Below are positions 10,584-19,751 of a stretch of 25,276 bases of DNA, piece after piece (the first letter of the stretch is position 1; every line of letters begins with the position of its first letter). The stretch is from NCBI GenBank assembly GCA_001586965.3, contig LUCW03001444.1, positions 5,001 to 30,276 on the forward strand. Reading direction: 5' to 3'. Under the pieces are notes generated by a model. The model was not told the origin of the DNA and did no database searches. It was given only the letters and a program-made list of their open reading frames with translations. This DNA is from Sphaeroforma sirkka. Lineage: Eukaryota; Opisthokonta; Ichthyosporea; Ichthyophonida. The position numbers and the translations under genes are program-made.

Positions 10584-11597
10584 ACGCATGTACCGCGAAC
10601 GTGTACGCTACCAACTCGACTGATGGGCGTAGCACTGTGTGTGACCTCTGACCTGTCTATGCAGATGAACTGAATATTCGCCACTGGCGGTGTTTTGCGT
10701 CTGGGGAGTGCATTGCTATGCGAGGTCTTTCCCCGTACGAAGCAAACCCTGATCCCATCCATATGTAGTTTTTATGCCGATTAGCCAAGTTTGAATCCTA
10801 ATTTCATCGATTTGTAGCTTTTTTGAACGATTAACCAGGTTTCATCAACATATGGCTAAAACGAATCAATAGGGGTTCGGCTCCCGAAATCGATTTATAG
10901 CCACCACAGCACGCCCACTCAACCTTGCACTAACTCGTCTCTGTCATTGCCCTCACTACAGACGGACACTGTGCGATCGGTTGTTCAAAGTATTCTGTCA
11001 CGGGATGTAGAGCTCGATCTAGGGACATTCATCAGAATCTTCACAATAGAAGCGAACATGCAGGACGGCACGCTGGCTGACTGTATATGACTGTGTGGAT
11101 GTTCTGTATGCGTGTAGATATACGCAGTTATTTTCAATGTGCTTGTGTAAGTTTGGGAATGCGTAAAAGTGTACTATAAATGCTCCATACGTTATGAAGT
11201 ATGGCTGCTGTACTATTTTTTTCGCTATTGGTATTACCTCTTCCTTACCCTTATGCACCACTTGATCATACGTCTTCTTTATCTTTATGCACCACTTCCT
11301 TTGTTCTCAGGGGCTCATCAGAAACTAGAGAGACGTAGCATGAACATGTCCGACCCCTTTGTAACGGGGGCAATGGCCAACGCGTACTTGTCCACAGGGA
11401 ACTACTGCAAAGTGTTTGAGATATACTACTTTGAGAAGAAGTGTGTTGTCCTGTCGTTAAACAACCATCAGTGTGTGCATGAGTCATGGTATTGCTAGTA
11501 CCCATTAGTGTGTGCACGAGTCATAGTGTGTGGGGTTGAACACTGTATAGCTTTTTTCATGACATGTGAATTGATTTACTCTAAATTGAAACCTACG

Positions 11598-11655
11598 TTC
11601 TTCTTCTTCTTTTCTTCTTCTTCTTTTCTTCTTTTTTTTTTCTTCTTCTTTTTTT
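11598..11655 (+). repeat. Polypyrimidine (TTC)n tract
   Basis: An interrupted CTT/TTC trinucleotide run with T-only stretches inside the intron between exons 11311-11440 and 12058-12283. It may be a plain microsatellite; a splicing role is not supported because the acceptor lies 400 bp downstream. Confidence 0.85.
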
Positions 11656-11929
11656 AATTTGACAATCGGGTCTAGTTCTCACATACATGACGAATACAAT
11701 AGGACAAGCGGCTATTGCTGGATTGGCGCATAATATAACTGCCACTGAGTCTCGCCTCTGCTACTGGTAGTGTAACTGACTCAGTACGAACTCAGTATGA
11801 CACTATCATTTGTTTTGTGTAACATCTAACATTTGTTCAGTATGGCATTTATCATTCTTTCAATTTGGCATCTTATCATTTGTGTTTTCGTCGTTGGGAG
11901 GCATACTACACACGCAACATTCGTTTTAC

Positions 11930-11972
11930 TAAACCCTAAATACCCTGAAAACCTAAAAACCCTAAACCCCCG
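11930..11972 (+). repeat. Interstitial telomere-like CCCTAAA tract
   Basis: The segment shows repeated, imperfect CTAAACCCTAAA and CCTAAAAACC words, the reverse complement of TTTAGGG-type telomere repeats. It is short and degenerate, and sits within a PPR-like intron. Confidence 0.5.
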
Positions 11973-12336
11973 TATCTACCTACTTGCAGGTGAAGTACTC
12001 ATTCGCGTATCTACATGTTGCATCCTCTTACCGTTGCGTTCGTTATCATCTCCACAGAAAGCGAGAGAAAGCGACACTCCACAATACCACATTGCCAGAA
12101 GACTCTGTGAAGTCGCCAGAGCTACTCCATTTGCCCGGTCTTTTAACCATGCACCACTGGGATGGTAGCAGCGCAATGGAGGCGGTCAATCAGATCCTCA
12201 GATCTCACCAGTCGGCCGATGCGATTAGTAATCTGCTGGAAGGCGTCGGGAAGCATTTCAAGTTACATCCCGATCGAGGAACGGTGTGTGACAAGTGTCC
12301 ATGTTCATAGTTTGTTTATTTTTTTTGTGTATGTTA

Positions 12337-12603
12337 TGCACAATGCGGTTACCATGGTGGCTGGCTGTCCTCATCCCAAGTAGGTAGGTATAGTGATGCA
12401 CAGAAAGGTTACCATGGTGACTGACAGTCCTCTTCACAAATAGGTACCTATAGTGATGCAAAAATCGGTTACCATGGTGACTGACAGTCCTCTTCACTAA
12501 TAGTTAGGTATAGTGATGCACAAAACGGTTACCATGGTGACTGACAGTCCTCCTCACAAATAGGTAGGTATAGCGATGCGCAAAACGGTTACCATGGTGA
12601 CTC
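12337..12603 (+). repeat. 60-bp minisatellite, about 4.5 units, with palindromic core
   Basis: The core GGTTACCATGGTG recurs at 12347, 12407, 12467, 12527 and 12587, an exact 60-bp period. The core is close to a perfect palindrome centred on CCATGG. The array lies in the intron between exons 12058-12283 and 12727-12792. Since 60 is divisible by three, it creates a false 20-residue repeat frame on the minus strand. Confidence 0.95.
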
Positions 12604-13049
12604 CTGTGCGAATATGTAGGGCTGTCCCACAGGCACAAATGGCTTATGGTATGTTATATATTGAATGTGGAGGCATGGCCGCCCCACACTCACACCTTGA
12701 ATCTTGAATTCTCTACTGAAACATAGGCAACCGCAGTGGAGACTGTCGCGCTCCTCGTGCAGACGTTTGCATCCGACCCACAGCACAAACAGGTGAGTGG
12801 GTGTGATCAAAATTCTGCAAACGCTTATCAAAGATAGTCTTATTTAGTACCGCAGCACATGTGTGTATGTATGTCTGCTTGTTCACAAATCATAGGCAAT
12901 GCAAGCGACCTCATTGATCCCGGTTTGCCCCGTTGTCTACCCGCTATAGCACGGTGAGCGTAGTTGTGCCACACCATAGGGCTCTGTTTCGTAGCGTTCT
13001 ACCTATCATCCACTTCCATCATAGCATGCTACCTACCATCCACTTCCGT

Positions 13050-14123
13050 GTGACGCACAATTCAAGCAATCCAGAACAAGTACAGATAACTTCATCGTCA
13101 ACACAACAACCTGCTGAGAGCGAAATACATGCCGTCGAGTCGGAGGCTGCTGCTGCGACTGCCAAAATACAACATGATCTCGAAGCAACCATAGCTAGAA
13201 GAACGGCAGACGGTCGCCAAGTCTCTCGAGAACTGCGGGACCTCGCGATAGATGATAATAATGTCGACTGGTATCACGATAGCCGCCGTAAGAGACGAGA
13301 TCCTAGCACTACGCACACTGTCGATTCAGCAACTGCAGCGATGGAACCAAGAACATACAAAGGTATATATAAGATGCCAAACACAGCCGATTGGGAGAAA
13401 TCATCATGTTCGGATATGGAGAGCTTGGTGCGATACAGCGCAAGGCATTCACTCTGGTTGACAACAAACCGCGAGAGAAATCATTATTCCCCCCTCGATG
13501 GGTTTTCAAGGCAAAAACGTATGAATTAGGACAAGTCACACGACTCAAATCACGTCTGAACGTATCAGCATTCAGTGCAAAACAGGGAGTTGATTACGAT
13601 GAAAGCTATGTCCCAGTAGTAGCCAAGGAAACACTCAGAATCTGTCTAGCTCTAATGGCACACTATGACATGGACATTCGACAATACGATACACCCTCGG
13701 CCTACCTCACTCAATAACTGGGTACCCATAGCTACATGCAAGTGCCGCAAGGATACGATCTCATCGAACATCTATCAGACCCGTCTCAGAGAACACTATA
13801 CGAAAGGCACAAGCAAGGAGACACAAAAGTTGTACGTCGAGTTGACCGTTGCGTATACGGTCTACCACCTAGCGGACACTACTGGTTTAAAGCTATCCAT
13901 CGATTTGCTATACAGCACAGTTCTAAACAAGCATAATCGGATGGAGCACTGTTCATCAAACAAAAACACAGTGGACCTTGTTTCATTATTGTACACGTAG
14001 ATGACAAAATTACAGCATGCCAGAGTAAGATCGACGGACAGAAACTAGCTGACGCAATGAAAGGCGAATGGAACACTGTTGATATGGGCCTACCGTTATG
14101 GTTTCTCAAGTGCCAAGTGGAAA
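13050..14123 (+). pseudogene. Copia reverse transcriptase, N-terminal and palm part
   Basis: An acidic/Gln-rich linker leads into EPRTYKGIYKMPNTADWEKS, then a frame change near 13395. From there one frame (13391-14123) holds the RT with two TAA stops, at 13715-13717 and 13934-13936. Family blocks are RWVFKAKTYELGQV, RLKSRLNVSAFSAKQGVDYDE, YVPVVAKETLRICLALMAHY, QYDTPSAYL (first catalytic Asp, usually QMDVKTAFL), YMQVPQGYD, VYGLPPSGHYWFK and VHVDD at 13991-14005. The usual YVDD box has His for Tyr. It would copy element RNA into cDNA. The frame is interrupted by the solo LTR at 14124 and resumes in the same codon phase after it. It is otherwise surprisingly readable, which suggests modest age or few lesions. 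Confidence 0.85.
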
Positions 14124-14307
14124 TGTAGTAAACACATCAAAATACGATACTAAAACCTACTGAGTCTCCCTGAGGCTCAGTGCGGTGTATTTATTCTTAT
14201 ATTTGATTGTCTACGTGGTCTACAAATAACTCACCTCGTGTGAATTAATTGTAAACTAATTCTAACTCCACACTGATAGTGGTTTAATGGGACTTTTACC
14301 ACAGAAA
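14120..14307 (+). mobile_element. 180-bp solo LTR with GAAA target-site duplication
   Basis: The LTR occupies 14124-14303. It starts TGTAGTA and ends TACCACA; the sister copy ends TACTACA, the exact inverted complement of the start. GAAA at 14120-14123 is repeated at 14304-14307, a 4-bp target duplication. Without the LTR and one GAAA, the RT codon frame runs on uninterrupted. No internal region is attached, so it reads as a solo LTR left by recombination or as a short non-autonomous element. A small hairpin (ACTGAG...CTCAGT) is visible near 14161-14182. Confidence 0.85.
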
Positions 14308-14453
14308 TACACTCTGGAAGAGTACGTCTCAATCAACGACAATACCTAAGAGAAATATTACAGGAGTGGGGGTTGATAGACTGTAAACCAGCATGGGTGC
14401 CAATTCTGGAATCGGACTATGAAGTTATTGATCACAGTAAACCAGAACAAGGG
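14304..14453 (+). pseudogene. Copia RT thumb/connection fragment after the solo LTR
   Basis: Immediately after the solo LTR the copia frame resumes with RLNQRQYLREILQEWGLID and CKPAWVPILES, matching the family blocks in which LSQ.KYI.DLLERFGM is followed by .CKPV.TP. Homology to copia ends at about 14452, where antisense gypsy-like sequence begins. The fragment continues the RT at 13050-14123 and has no stop of its own in this span. Confidence 0.8.
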
Positions 14454-14746
14454 TAAGTTGACGGAAGTGGCTGTATCCCTTGAACTATGACCAAATCTTG
14501 AATCCACTTCTGCACCTGTCTATCTACCCATGGTATCCATTTGTCTGCTACAAAGTTCCTTACTGCCTTCCGCATCCTTGCAGTTTGATCTGGTGTCACT
14601 GGCAATCTAACTTCGCCTCCTTCCAGTCTGCACCTGTCCTTTTCTCGAATACCATCATTGTCCCTCAGTTCCTTGTCTAGTTCCAGGCGAACACCGGTTT
14701 CCTCGGTCAAATCTGGTGGTCGTCGTCTCAACGATATTGGTTCCAA
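14440..14746 (-). pseudogene. Gypsy-like linker and start of RT, truncated
   Basis: A charged linker (LRRRPPDLTEETGVRLELDK) precedes VRLPVTPDQTARMRKAVRNF and VDRQVQKWIQDLVIVQG. This last stretch matches the helix that opens gypsy-type RT, where the family reads like VEEEVQKLLEAGIIRPS. The sequence breaks off within the following S..PY/P block, so the RT palm with its YXDD box is absent. The break coincides with the border to plus-strand copia RT at about 14452. Confidence 0.65.
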
Positions 14747-14783
14747 TAGTTTGTCTAGACCCTCCGGAACCTGGCGCCGGTCG

Positions 14784-15222
14784 TCAAGAAGCTGTTTGCT
14801 CCGTTGGATCTATGGGTGAGAATGGCGATTGAAGGCCTCCCACGTATAGCCCTAAGCCAGGCATAAGATCCTGGCCTACGATCGCGTGGATAGCCGATGG
14901 TAAATTCATTAGCTCGAAAGACTGTTCCGTGAGCTCTAGACCATATCGTACTGGAGTTTGTACGGTGGTGCCTATTCGCCGTGTACGAACACTACGATCA
15001 GCTAGGTATATATAGGATCCCTCCGGAGCCGACTTAATCGTGTGTGGATGTCGAATCAATGCAACTTCTGTTTGCCCCAGAATCTACTAACACCCTGCAT
15101 GTCTTACCGTTAATCAGGATAGATATGAATACTCGATTGTCCATCGAAAGTAATGGATCTTTAATCGATAGTATCACAGATGTGCTAGACGGGAAAACTA
15201 AAGTTGCATCTGCATCCGACAC
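14784..15222 (-). pseudogene. Gypsy-like retropepsin, frameshifted
   Basis: The minus frame 15222-15034 holds FISILINGKTCRVLVDSGAN with the catalytic DSGA, followed by SCID, typical of retropepsins. A frame change at about 15059-15034 leads to YIYLADRSVRTRRIGTTVQT (flap region) and SAIHAIVGQDLMPGLGL, equivalent to the family block I.G.D.L. The catalytic Asp, Ser and Gly are all present, unlike the copia protease in this window. The enzyme would cut the Gag-Pol polyprotein. The frameshift makes it non-functional as read. Confidence 0.75.
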
Positions 15223-15381
15223 CCTTACGTCCTATTCCTGATCGCTGCCTATGGTTTCCCACGTCGCATCCTCTTCCAACTCAACCCTGTTCGATTTCGT
15301 CTGGGTGTGCCAGTATGGAAGCAATGTGTGTGTCTGTAGGCGTGGTCTCCTCATGCTCCGTTTGCTGGTCGTCCGAGTCTG

Positions 15382-17247
15382 TCAGAGCCGTAATGGTGTT
15401 GACCGCGGGCAAACTCTTATTGAAGGATACGCCTTGCTTGAATCCTCAGCCCGAGTTGGATGTGAATCCAACCCGTTTGTTCGACTGGTAGTGCTTGCAG
15501 GAAGATATATGCCTGAAACTGGGTGGGGCACCCGCTCTGCCGCGTAACACGTGCTGGTCGCAGACGTGCTTATGCGTTGTGTGCTGCCTCCTCCTGTATT
15601 CGTATTCAAAAAACGATCTCGTTGTTGGGCTGGAAGCTGTCTACGCCGATCCCCCACATTCATCTGTGTCCGTACCCGTTGTCTGAGGATGGCATCGGTT
15701 TCTTGTATGTCTGGATTTAAAATGCGGAGAAGGTCTTCAGTCTCCAGCTGGTCCCAACCTATGTGGTGTTGTAGCGTGCGTTCATATGTCATATTACCTG
15801 TCAGGTCCTCGTGGGCCTGTATGAGGCAGTGATCAAGCAACCGCTTAGGAAAGTCCTTGCTCTTATCTGCTCGCTCCCAGGCTCTCTTGTGAGCTTCCAC
15901 AATTTTGTTCAAATGTTCCCTGGCTGACTCTACACCCTTGGTGCGGGGATTACCCTTCGCCAACTTCTTAAAGGTAGGGTCTACGGTGGCCTTGCTCTCA
16001 TGTTCACAGATTTGGTCTATGACCTGTTCCGCCGGATATACCCTCAGCTGATTATGGTTGTCACGGAGATAGTCAAATGTGGCCTTTGCTGCCTTAAAAT
16101 GTATGAGTACCTTATAGAACCAACGTACCATCCACGACTCATCTAGTCCTGAGACATGGACGTTCTTCAGTGCCTCTTCTAACGCCCCTCGTGTGTCTCT
16201 ATCGGATGTGCTGCTTAATTGATAACGGTCTAAAGGCCAATCGGGCCATGTCCGTGGCTCCGGAGCTCTGTTCTTCCTGATAGCTTCCAATTGAGTATTC
16301 AACGCTCCTTTCAGTGTATCGATCGTGGACGTTAGTAATGTACATCTTGGGACATCGTAGTTTCCCTGTGCTCGACAAAGTTCATCCACAAAGAAATATA
16401 TATTCCCTTCGAGGCGTTAACACATGGCTCGGCGATACTCGTTCCACTGTGCTGGTATCATGATCGGCTCTCTAGCCTGTTCGTCTTTGTGTGGTCGTTT
16501 TCTGCTGCCATGAATATTTCCGTCGTCGACGTAACTAGCCTTGCGAAGATCCTGCATCGATCGTGCGAAGTCTCGGTGCTGTCCGCTGAGTTCCCATAGT
16601 CTACGTAGTTGTTCTCGTTCGGCTTCCCTACGATAATCCCCACGTGGGTTGCTCAAATATTGCTCTAGCTGTCGGCCCCTGATTCCGTCAGATTTTTGCT
16701 GACGAGTGCCCGTGGCCCACCCTGACATATTGCTATGCCGTTGGACTGGTCGCTCATCCCCGTTGCCTACGAGGGAATCCTGACTTGCACTGGTGAAACT
16801 CCCCGATCGAGTTCGCTTTCGAGTGAAATCTCGTTCAGGTGCTCGGTGAAAAGACTGCCATGAATACGGTCTATCACCCGCTGAATGAATGCCCGAGGTA
16901 CCTCGGATGTTGGCTACCCTGTGTCGCTCAGCTGCTGGTTCAGCAAACTTTGAACTACTAGTATGCCTAATCACAAATTGCACCTCACTGTCTTCTGGAT
17001 CTGCTTTCCCTCTTGCTGATAAGCGAGACCCGTGCCCCAACTGATGTTTCCTGCTTGCTGCCTGGCGCATGTCTTGGTCTGTCTGTTCATATCGCGGTTG
17101 TTCATCTCTTCGACGCGATGCTACTGTCTGGCGCGAAGAAGCTGTGCCTCCATGGTGGGTCTGCTCGAAATCTGACAAGGATCTCTGGGTTGCTTTGCCG
17201 TCGCGACGAGTGCGTCGAGGGCTGCGGGGTGCTGGACGCATAGGCAT
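15382..17247 (-). pseudogene. gag: Gypsy-like Gag with one in-frame stop
   Basis: The minus frame from ATG 17247 runs 276 codons to a TAA at 16419-16417 and continues in the same frame for a further 300-plus residues to 15382. The N-terminal part is Arg/Ser/Gln-rich and likely disordered (PRSPRRTRRDG, many RR and SR pairs). The C-terminal part is a folded helical region (WMVRWFYKVLIHFKAAKATF, EHLNKIVEAHKRAWERADKS), as expected for capsid. Near 15570-15530 another frame shows Cys and His residues (VCDQH...SCKH) that may be a degraded zinc knuckle. Only the one TAA separates the halves, so a single mutation or suppressed stop could explain it. The family is assigned by position before a retropepsin rather than by strong motif. 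Confidence 0.6.
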
Positions 17248-17380
17248 CTTGATGTTAAGACTTCGATGTATGGCTTTGTGTTGTTGATGAATAGTTGGTC
17301 CAGATTGAAGGAGTGTCGGCTATTATATAATAGTTGAACTCAGCTATTCGTGTTACACACTTTCTTCCGCCGACCTCCTC

Positions 17381-17391
17381 TCGTGATACCA
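17381..17391 (-). promoter_or_regulatory. Possible primer binding site of the gypsy-like element
   Basis: On the minus strand the bases read TGGTATCACGA, 130 bp before the gag ATG. This shares its first eight bases with the initiator-tRNA-Met primer site of many plant-type LTR elements (TGGTATCAGAGC). An LTR would be expected immediately beyond 17391, but no second copy is in the window to confirm it and the flanking bases do not show a CA end. Confidence 0.25.
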
Positions 17392-18034
17392 AAATAGCTA
17401 ATTATCATTGAATCATGTTGATGTCTACGAGGTCTGCTTGCGGGTCCCCGAAAACTGGTTGCGCTCGAATACACCTTGCTCCTTCATGATTGATAATCAT
17501 TTTGGTTGGTTTGGTTTTGTAAATGAGTACTCGTTTTGCTCTCCTTTGCTCTGCCTATAGGAGTAATTAAGAGTTGCTGATAGACTCGAAGCGTGTTCAA
17601 TGATCAACCGCCTGTCGTGTTCTAGCATTCTGAATGCTCCTTCAATCCAACCTTCGGACTACTGTACTCCAACATAAAATCAAACCCGAGGCCTGCAGCC
17701 AGGAAGTTCAGGTCAAGGTTCACAAGTATAACCTTGAAGCCCAAGGTAATTACATCGGTTTTGAAGTTGGAAAACCAAAAACAAATTCCCTATTCAAACC
17801 AACTTAAGTGTACTTGCACGATGCCTGATAAGTGCTGTTTACTCTTGCAGGTACTATTCCTTCTGTTCCTTGCAAGAGTCCGCTGCATCTTGACGATTCG
17901 CCTTATACGTCGGCGATAACGTTCTCGTTCTCCTTAGTTTTCACCAACAATCATTCAACCGTACCATGCTACTTGCTGGTCCTACGGCTAATTCACTTAC
18001 GTTGACTTCCTTCCTCTCTAGAATGAAAATTCAA

Positions 18035-18035
<1 letters not shown>

Positions 18036-18070
<35 letters not shown>
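18036..18070. repeat. (AT)n microsatellite
   Basis: A perfect AT dinucleotide run of about 35 bp. Confidence 0.95.
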
Positions 18071-18074
<4 letters not shown>

Positions 18075-18781
18075 ATATATTCTAGCTTGTAACGTCGGTA
18101 AATACGTTTGCTAGTTGTGTGTTGGTCGTGGGTTCGGTACTCTCTGTGATATACTTTATTCTATGCTTTTCGTGACCATCGAAGTTCGCGCATGCAACGA
18201 TGGCCAAACATTCGACTCAGAGATATTTTCGAAAAATCGATCTTCTAACCGTGCCAGTCATTTTGTCTAGCCAATTGATTTCCAAAACTTGCTCCAGTAG
18301 TTGATATTTGTTGAAAATACGAGTTGAAATCGCATTCTTTCTGTCTCAGTTTCTCCCAAACTGTGCCTAGCTCCTCTTCTGCATTGCTACCTGTCTCACG
18401 CGCGCTTAATTCACTCGTTTTTATTCTACGTCGCCTGACACTGTCGATTCTACATTGCTACCTGCTTTTCTTGATCACCTCTATCTACCCATTGTCGTCG
18501 CTGTACTCGCCCACACCTATGAAAATTTGCCATATCGACCTTCTCTACGCCAAATTACGTTCTTCTATACCCCTAACTGCGATACTGCATCATGTTCGTG
18601 TTGTGCGGACTGACTAGGCCAGTCAAAACATTGTTCAAACGTCCTATGGGCTGCTAATTAGTCAGAGGGAGGCCTTGATTGCCGACGACGGCCTGAAAAG
18701 TCGCATTGGAATTGAAGTATCTGGATTTTCGGACCGAAGATGGATTAAAAAAAAAAAAGAAGAATGAATGATTGTTGGGAA

Positions 18782-18973
18782 ATGGTCGGATGACTAATTA
18801 ATCTATAAAAATATAAAAATAAAAATGCTCGTCAGATACATAAACTGGGCACCTGTTAATTGCTGCATATATTACTAATCACTCCAATTTGCTCTAGATT
18901 TAAAATAATTTTAAAAATCTGCATAAAATATATATATATAAATAAATCACGCAAGCGTAACAAACCGAGCAAA

Positions 18974-19063
<90 letters not shown>

Positions 19064-19303
19064 ATAAAAGTAGTAGTATTCGACCGGATGGTCGGATATC
19101 TATTTGTTCTAGAAAAAAAAAGAAGAAATAAAATGCTCATCAGCTAAATAAATTGGGCACCTGTTAATTTCTGCATATATTACTAATCACTCCAATTTGC
19201 TCTAGATTTATAATAATAATAAAAATCTGCATAATGTATTTATATATATATATATGTTATATATATGAAAATCACGCAAACGTATCAAACCGAGCAAAAC
19301 GGA
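18782..19303 (+). repeat. Tandem duplication, period about 308 bp, around a long (AT)n
   Basis: A block of about 195 bp at 18782-18976 recurs at 19087-19303. Shared words include ATGGTCGGAT, ATGCTC, GGGCACCTGTTAATT, TTACTAATCACTCCAATTTG and AACCGAGCAAAACGGA. Between the copies lies (AT)n at 18978-19062. The two copies differ by substitutions and by AT-run length, so the duplication is not recent. Confidence 0.85.
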
Positions 19304-19330
19304 AGGTGGGGGTTTCTTTTCACTTATCTG

Positions 19331-19486
19331 TGTTCGGAAGACTTTGCTCCTGTCGTAATTTGCAAGCTCCTTTCGGCTATCCGGTTCTGAGGAAGATCAA
19401 CTCCTCTGTGCTCGGAAGACTTTGCTCCTGTCGTAATTTGCAAGCTCCTTTCAGTTATCCGGTTCTGAGGGAGATCAACTCGTTTA
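19331..19486 (+). repeat. 78-bp tandem pair
   Basis: Two copies, starting at about 19333 and 19411, share CGGAAGACTTTGCTCCTGTC and TAATTTGCAAGCTCC words with a few substitutions. Because 78 is a multiple of three, one frame gives a 26-residue repeat, but no wider coding signal supports a protein. Confidence 0.9.
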
Positions 19487-19571
19487 ATTTGTCAATAAAA
19501 TGAACTTCTCCGTCCACTATTATCCTCGAGATAAAATCGAATAATACACCTAAAGTAACTAGTCGTAAAAA

Positions 19572-19751
19572 TGTAGTAAACACATCAAAATACGAAACTA
19601 AAACCTACTGAGTCTCCCTGAGGCTCAGTGCAGTGTATTTATTCTTATATTTGATTGTCTACGTGGTCTACAAATAATTCACCTCGTGTGAATTAATTGT
19701 AAACTAATTCTAACTCCACACTGATAGTGGTTTAAGGGGACTTCTACTACA
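19572..19751 (+). repeat. Second copy of the 180-bp LTR
   Basis: It is the same length and orientation as 14124-14303, with six differences by eye (about 97 percent identity). It begins TGTAGTA and ends TACTACA, a perfect 7-bp terminal inverted repeat. An internal inverted repeat AATTCAC...GTGAATT is intact here but has one mismatch in the other copy. The flanks (AAAAA to the left, AATCA to the right) do not form a clear target duplication, so this copy may be one end of a rearranged insertion. Confidence 0.85.

Larger units (their letters stand above)
8857..12949 (+). pseudogene. PPR-like helical-repeat gene segment, seven exons, one in-frame TAG
   Basis: Exons inferred from GT-AG signals and phase are 8857-9153, 10204-10335, 10962-11082, 11311-11440, 12058-12283, 12727-12792 and 12896-12949. 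The joins agree in phase throughout (0,0,1,2,0,0) and give about 341 residues ending in TAG 12947-12949. The only break is a TAG at 10243-10245 inside exon two. Paired amphipathic helices recur, for example TLDVLVLATATDPKKTMDAL, ELSLDVLNLAIKHKR, TFIRIFTIEANMQD, AMANAYLSTGNYCKVFEIYY and AMEAVNQILRSHQSADAI, in the manner of pentatricopeptide/TPR alpha-solenoids. Such proteins often bind organellar RNA, but no specific family member can be named. The 5' exons are missing. It lies in sense orientation between copia integrase and RT, introns retained, so it arrived as DNA rather than through spliced RNA. The exon-two stop makes a pseudogene likely. Confidence 0.5.
14440..17247 (-). mobile_element. 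Ty3/gypsy-like fragment, gag - protease - start of RT, antisense
   Basis: Read on the minus strand, this is a basic gag (17247-15382), then a retropepsin (15222-14784), then the stretch just before and into RT (14746-14440). That order, with protease directly followed by an RT-entry block (VDRQVQKWIQDLVI, then a Pro/Ser-rich YP segment), is typical of Ty3/gypsy. The fragment stops abruptly at the start of RT and has no LTR on that side. It lies antisense within the copia RT region. Several frame changes and one gag stop show decay. A tRNA-like primer site may lie upstream at 17381-17391. Confidence 0.7.
17392..19571. other. AT-rich spacer between retroelement fragments, no gene seen
   Basis: The segment may contain an unrecognisable LTR of the gypsy-like element at its left end. 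Further right it holds two (AT)n runs, a tandemly duplicated block and a 78-bp tandem pair, each listed separately. Short plus-strand frames at 17734-17919 and 18324-18617 show no family motif. No copia or gypsy domain was recognised. Confidence 0.6.

Noticed and set aside
10757..10850. Possible tRNA, from a B-box-like AAGTTTGAATCC
   Set aside because: No matching A box or cloverleaf stems could be drawn; the segment is a weak tandem duplication.
11984..12057. Extending the PPR-like exon upstream to an acceptor at 11989
   Set aside because: The phase after exon 11311-11440 requires one base to complete a codon; the acceptor at 12056-12057 fits and the one at 11989 does not.
12258..12497. Minus-strand frame with a 20-residue repeat (SHHGN units)
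   Set aside because: It is the translation of the 60-bp minisatellite; 60 is a multiple of three, so any frame without a stop appears repetitive.
18856..19147. Open frames on both strands through the AT run (poly Tyr-Ile)
   Set aside because: They are artefacts of (AT)n, which has no stop codon in these frames.
19234..19503. Frame with a 26-residue duplicated segment (GRLCSCRNLQAPF)
   Set aside because: It results from a 78-bp tandem duplication, with no start context, splice support or family motif.
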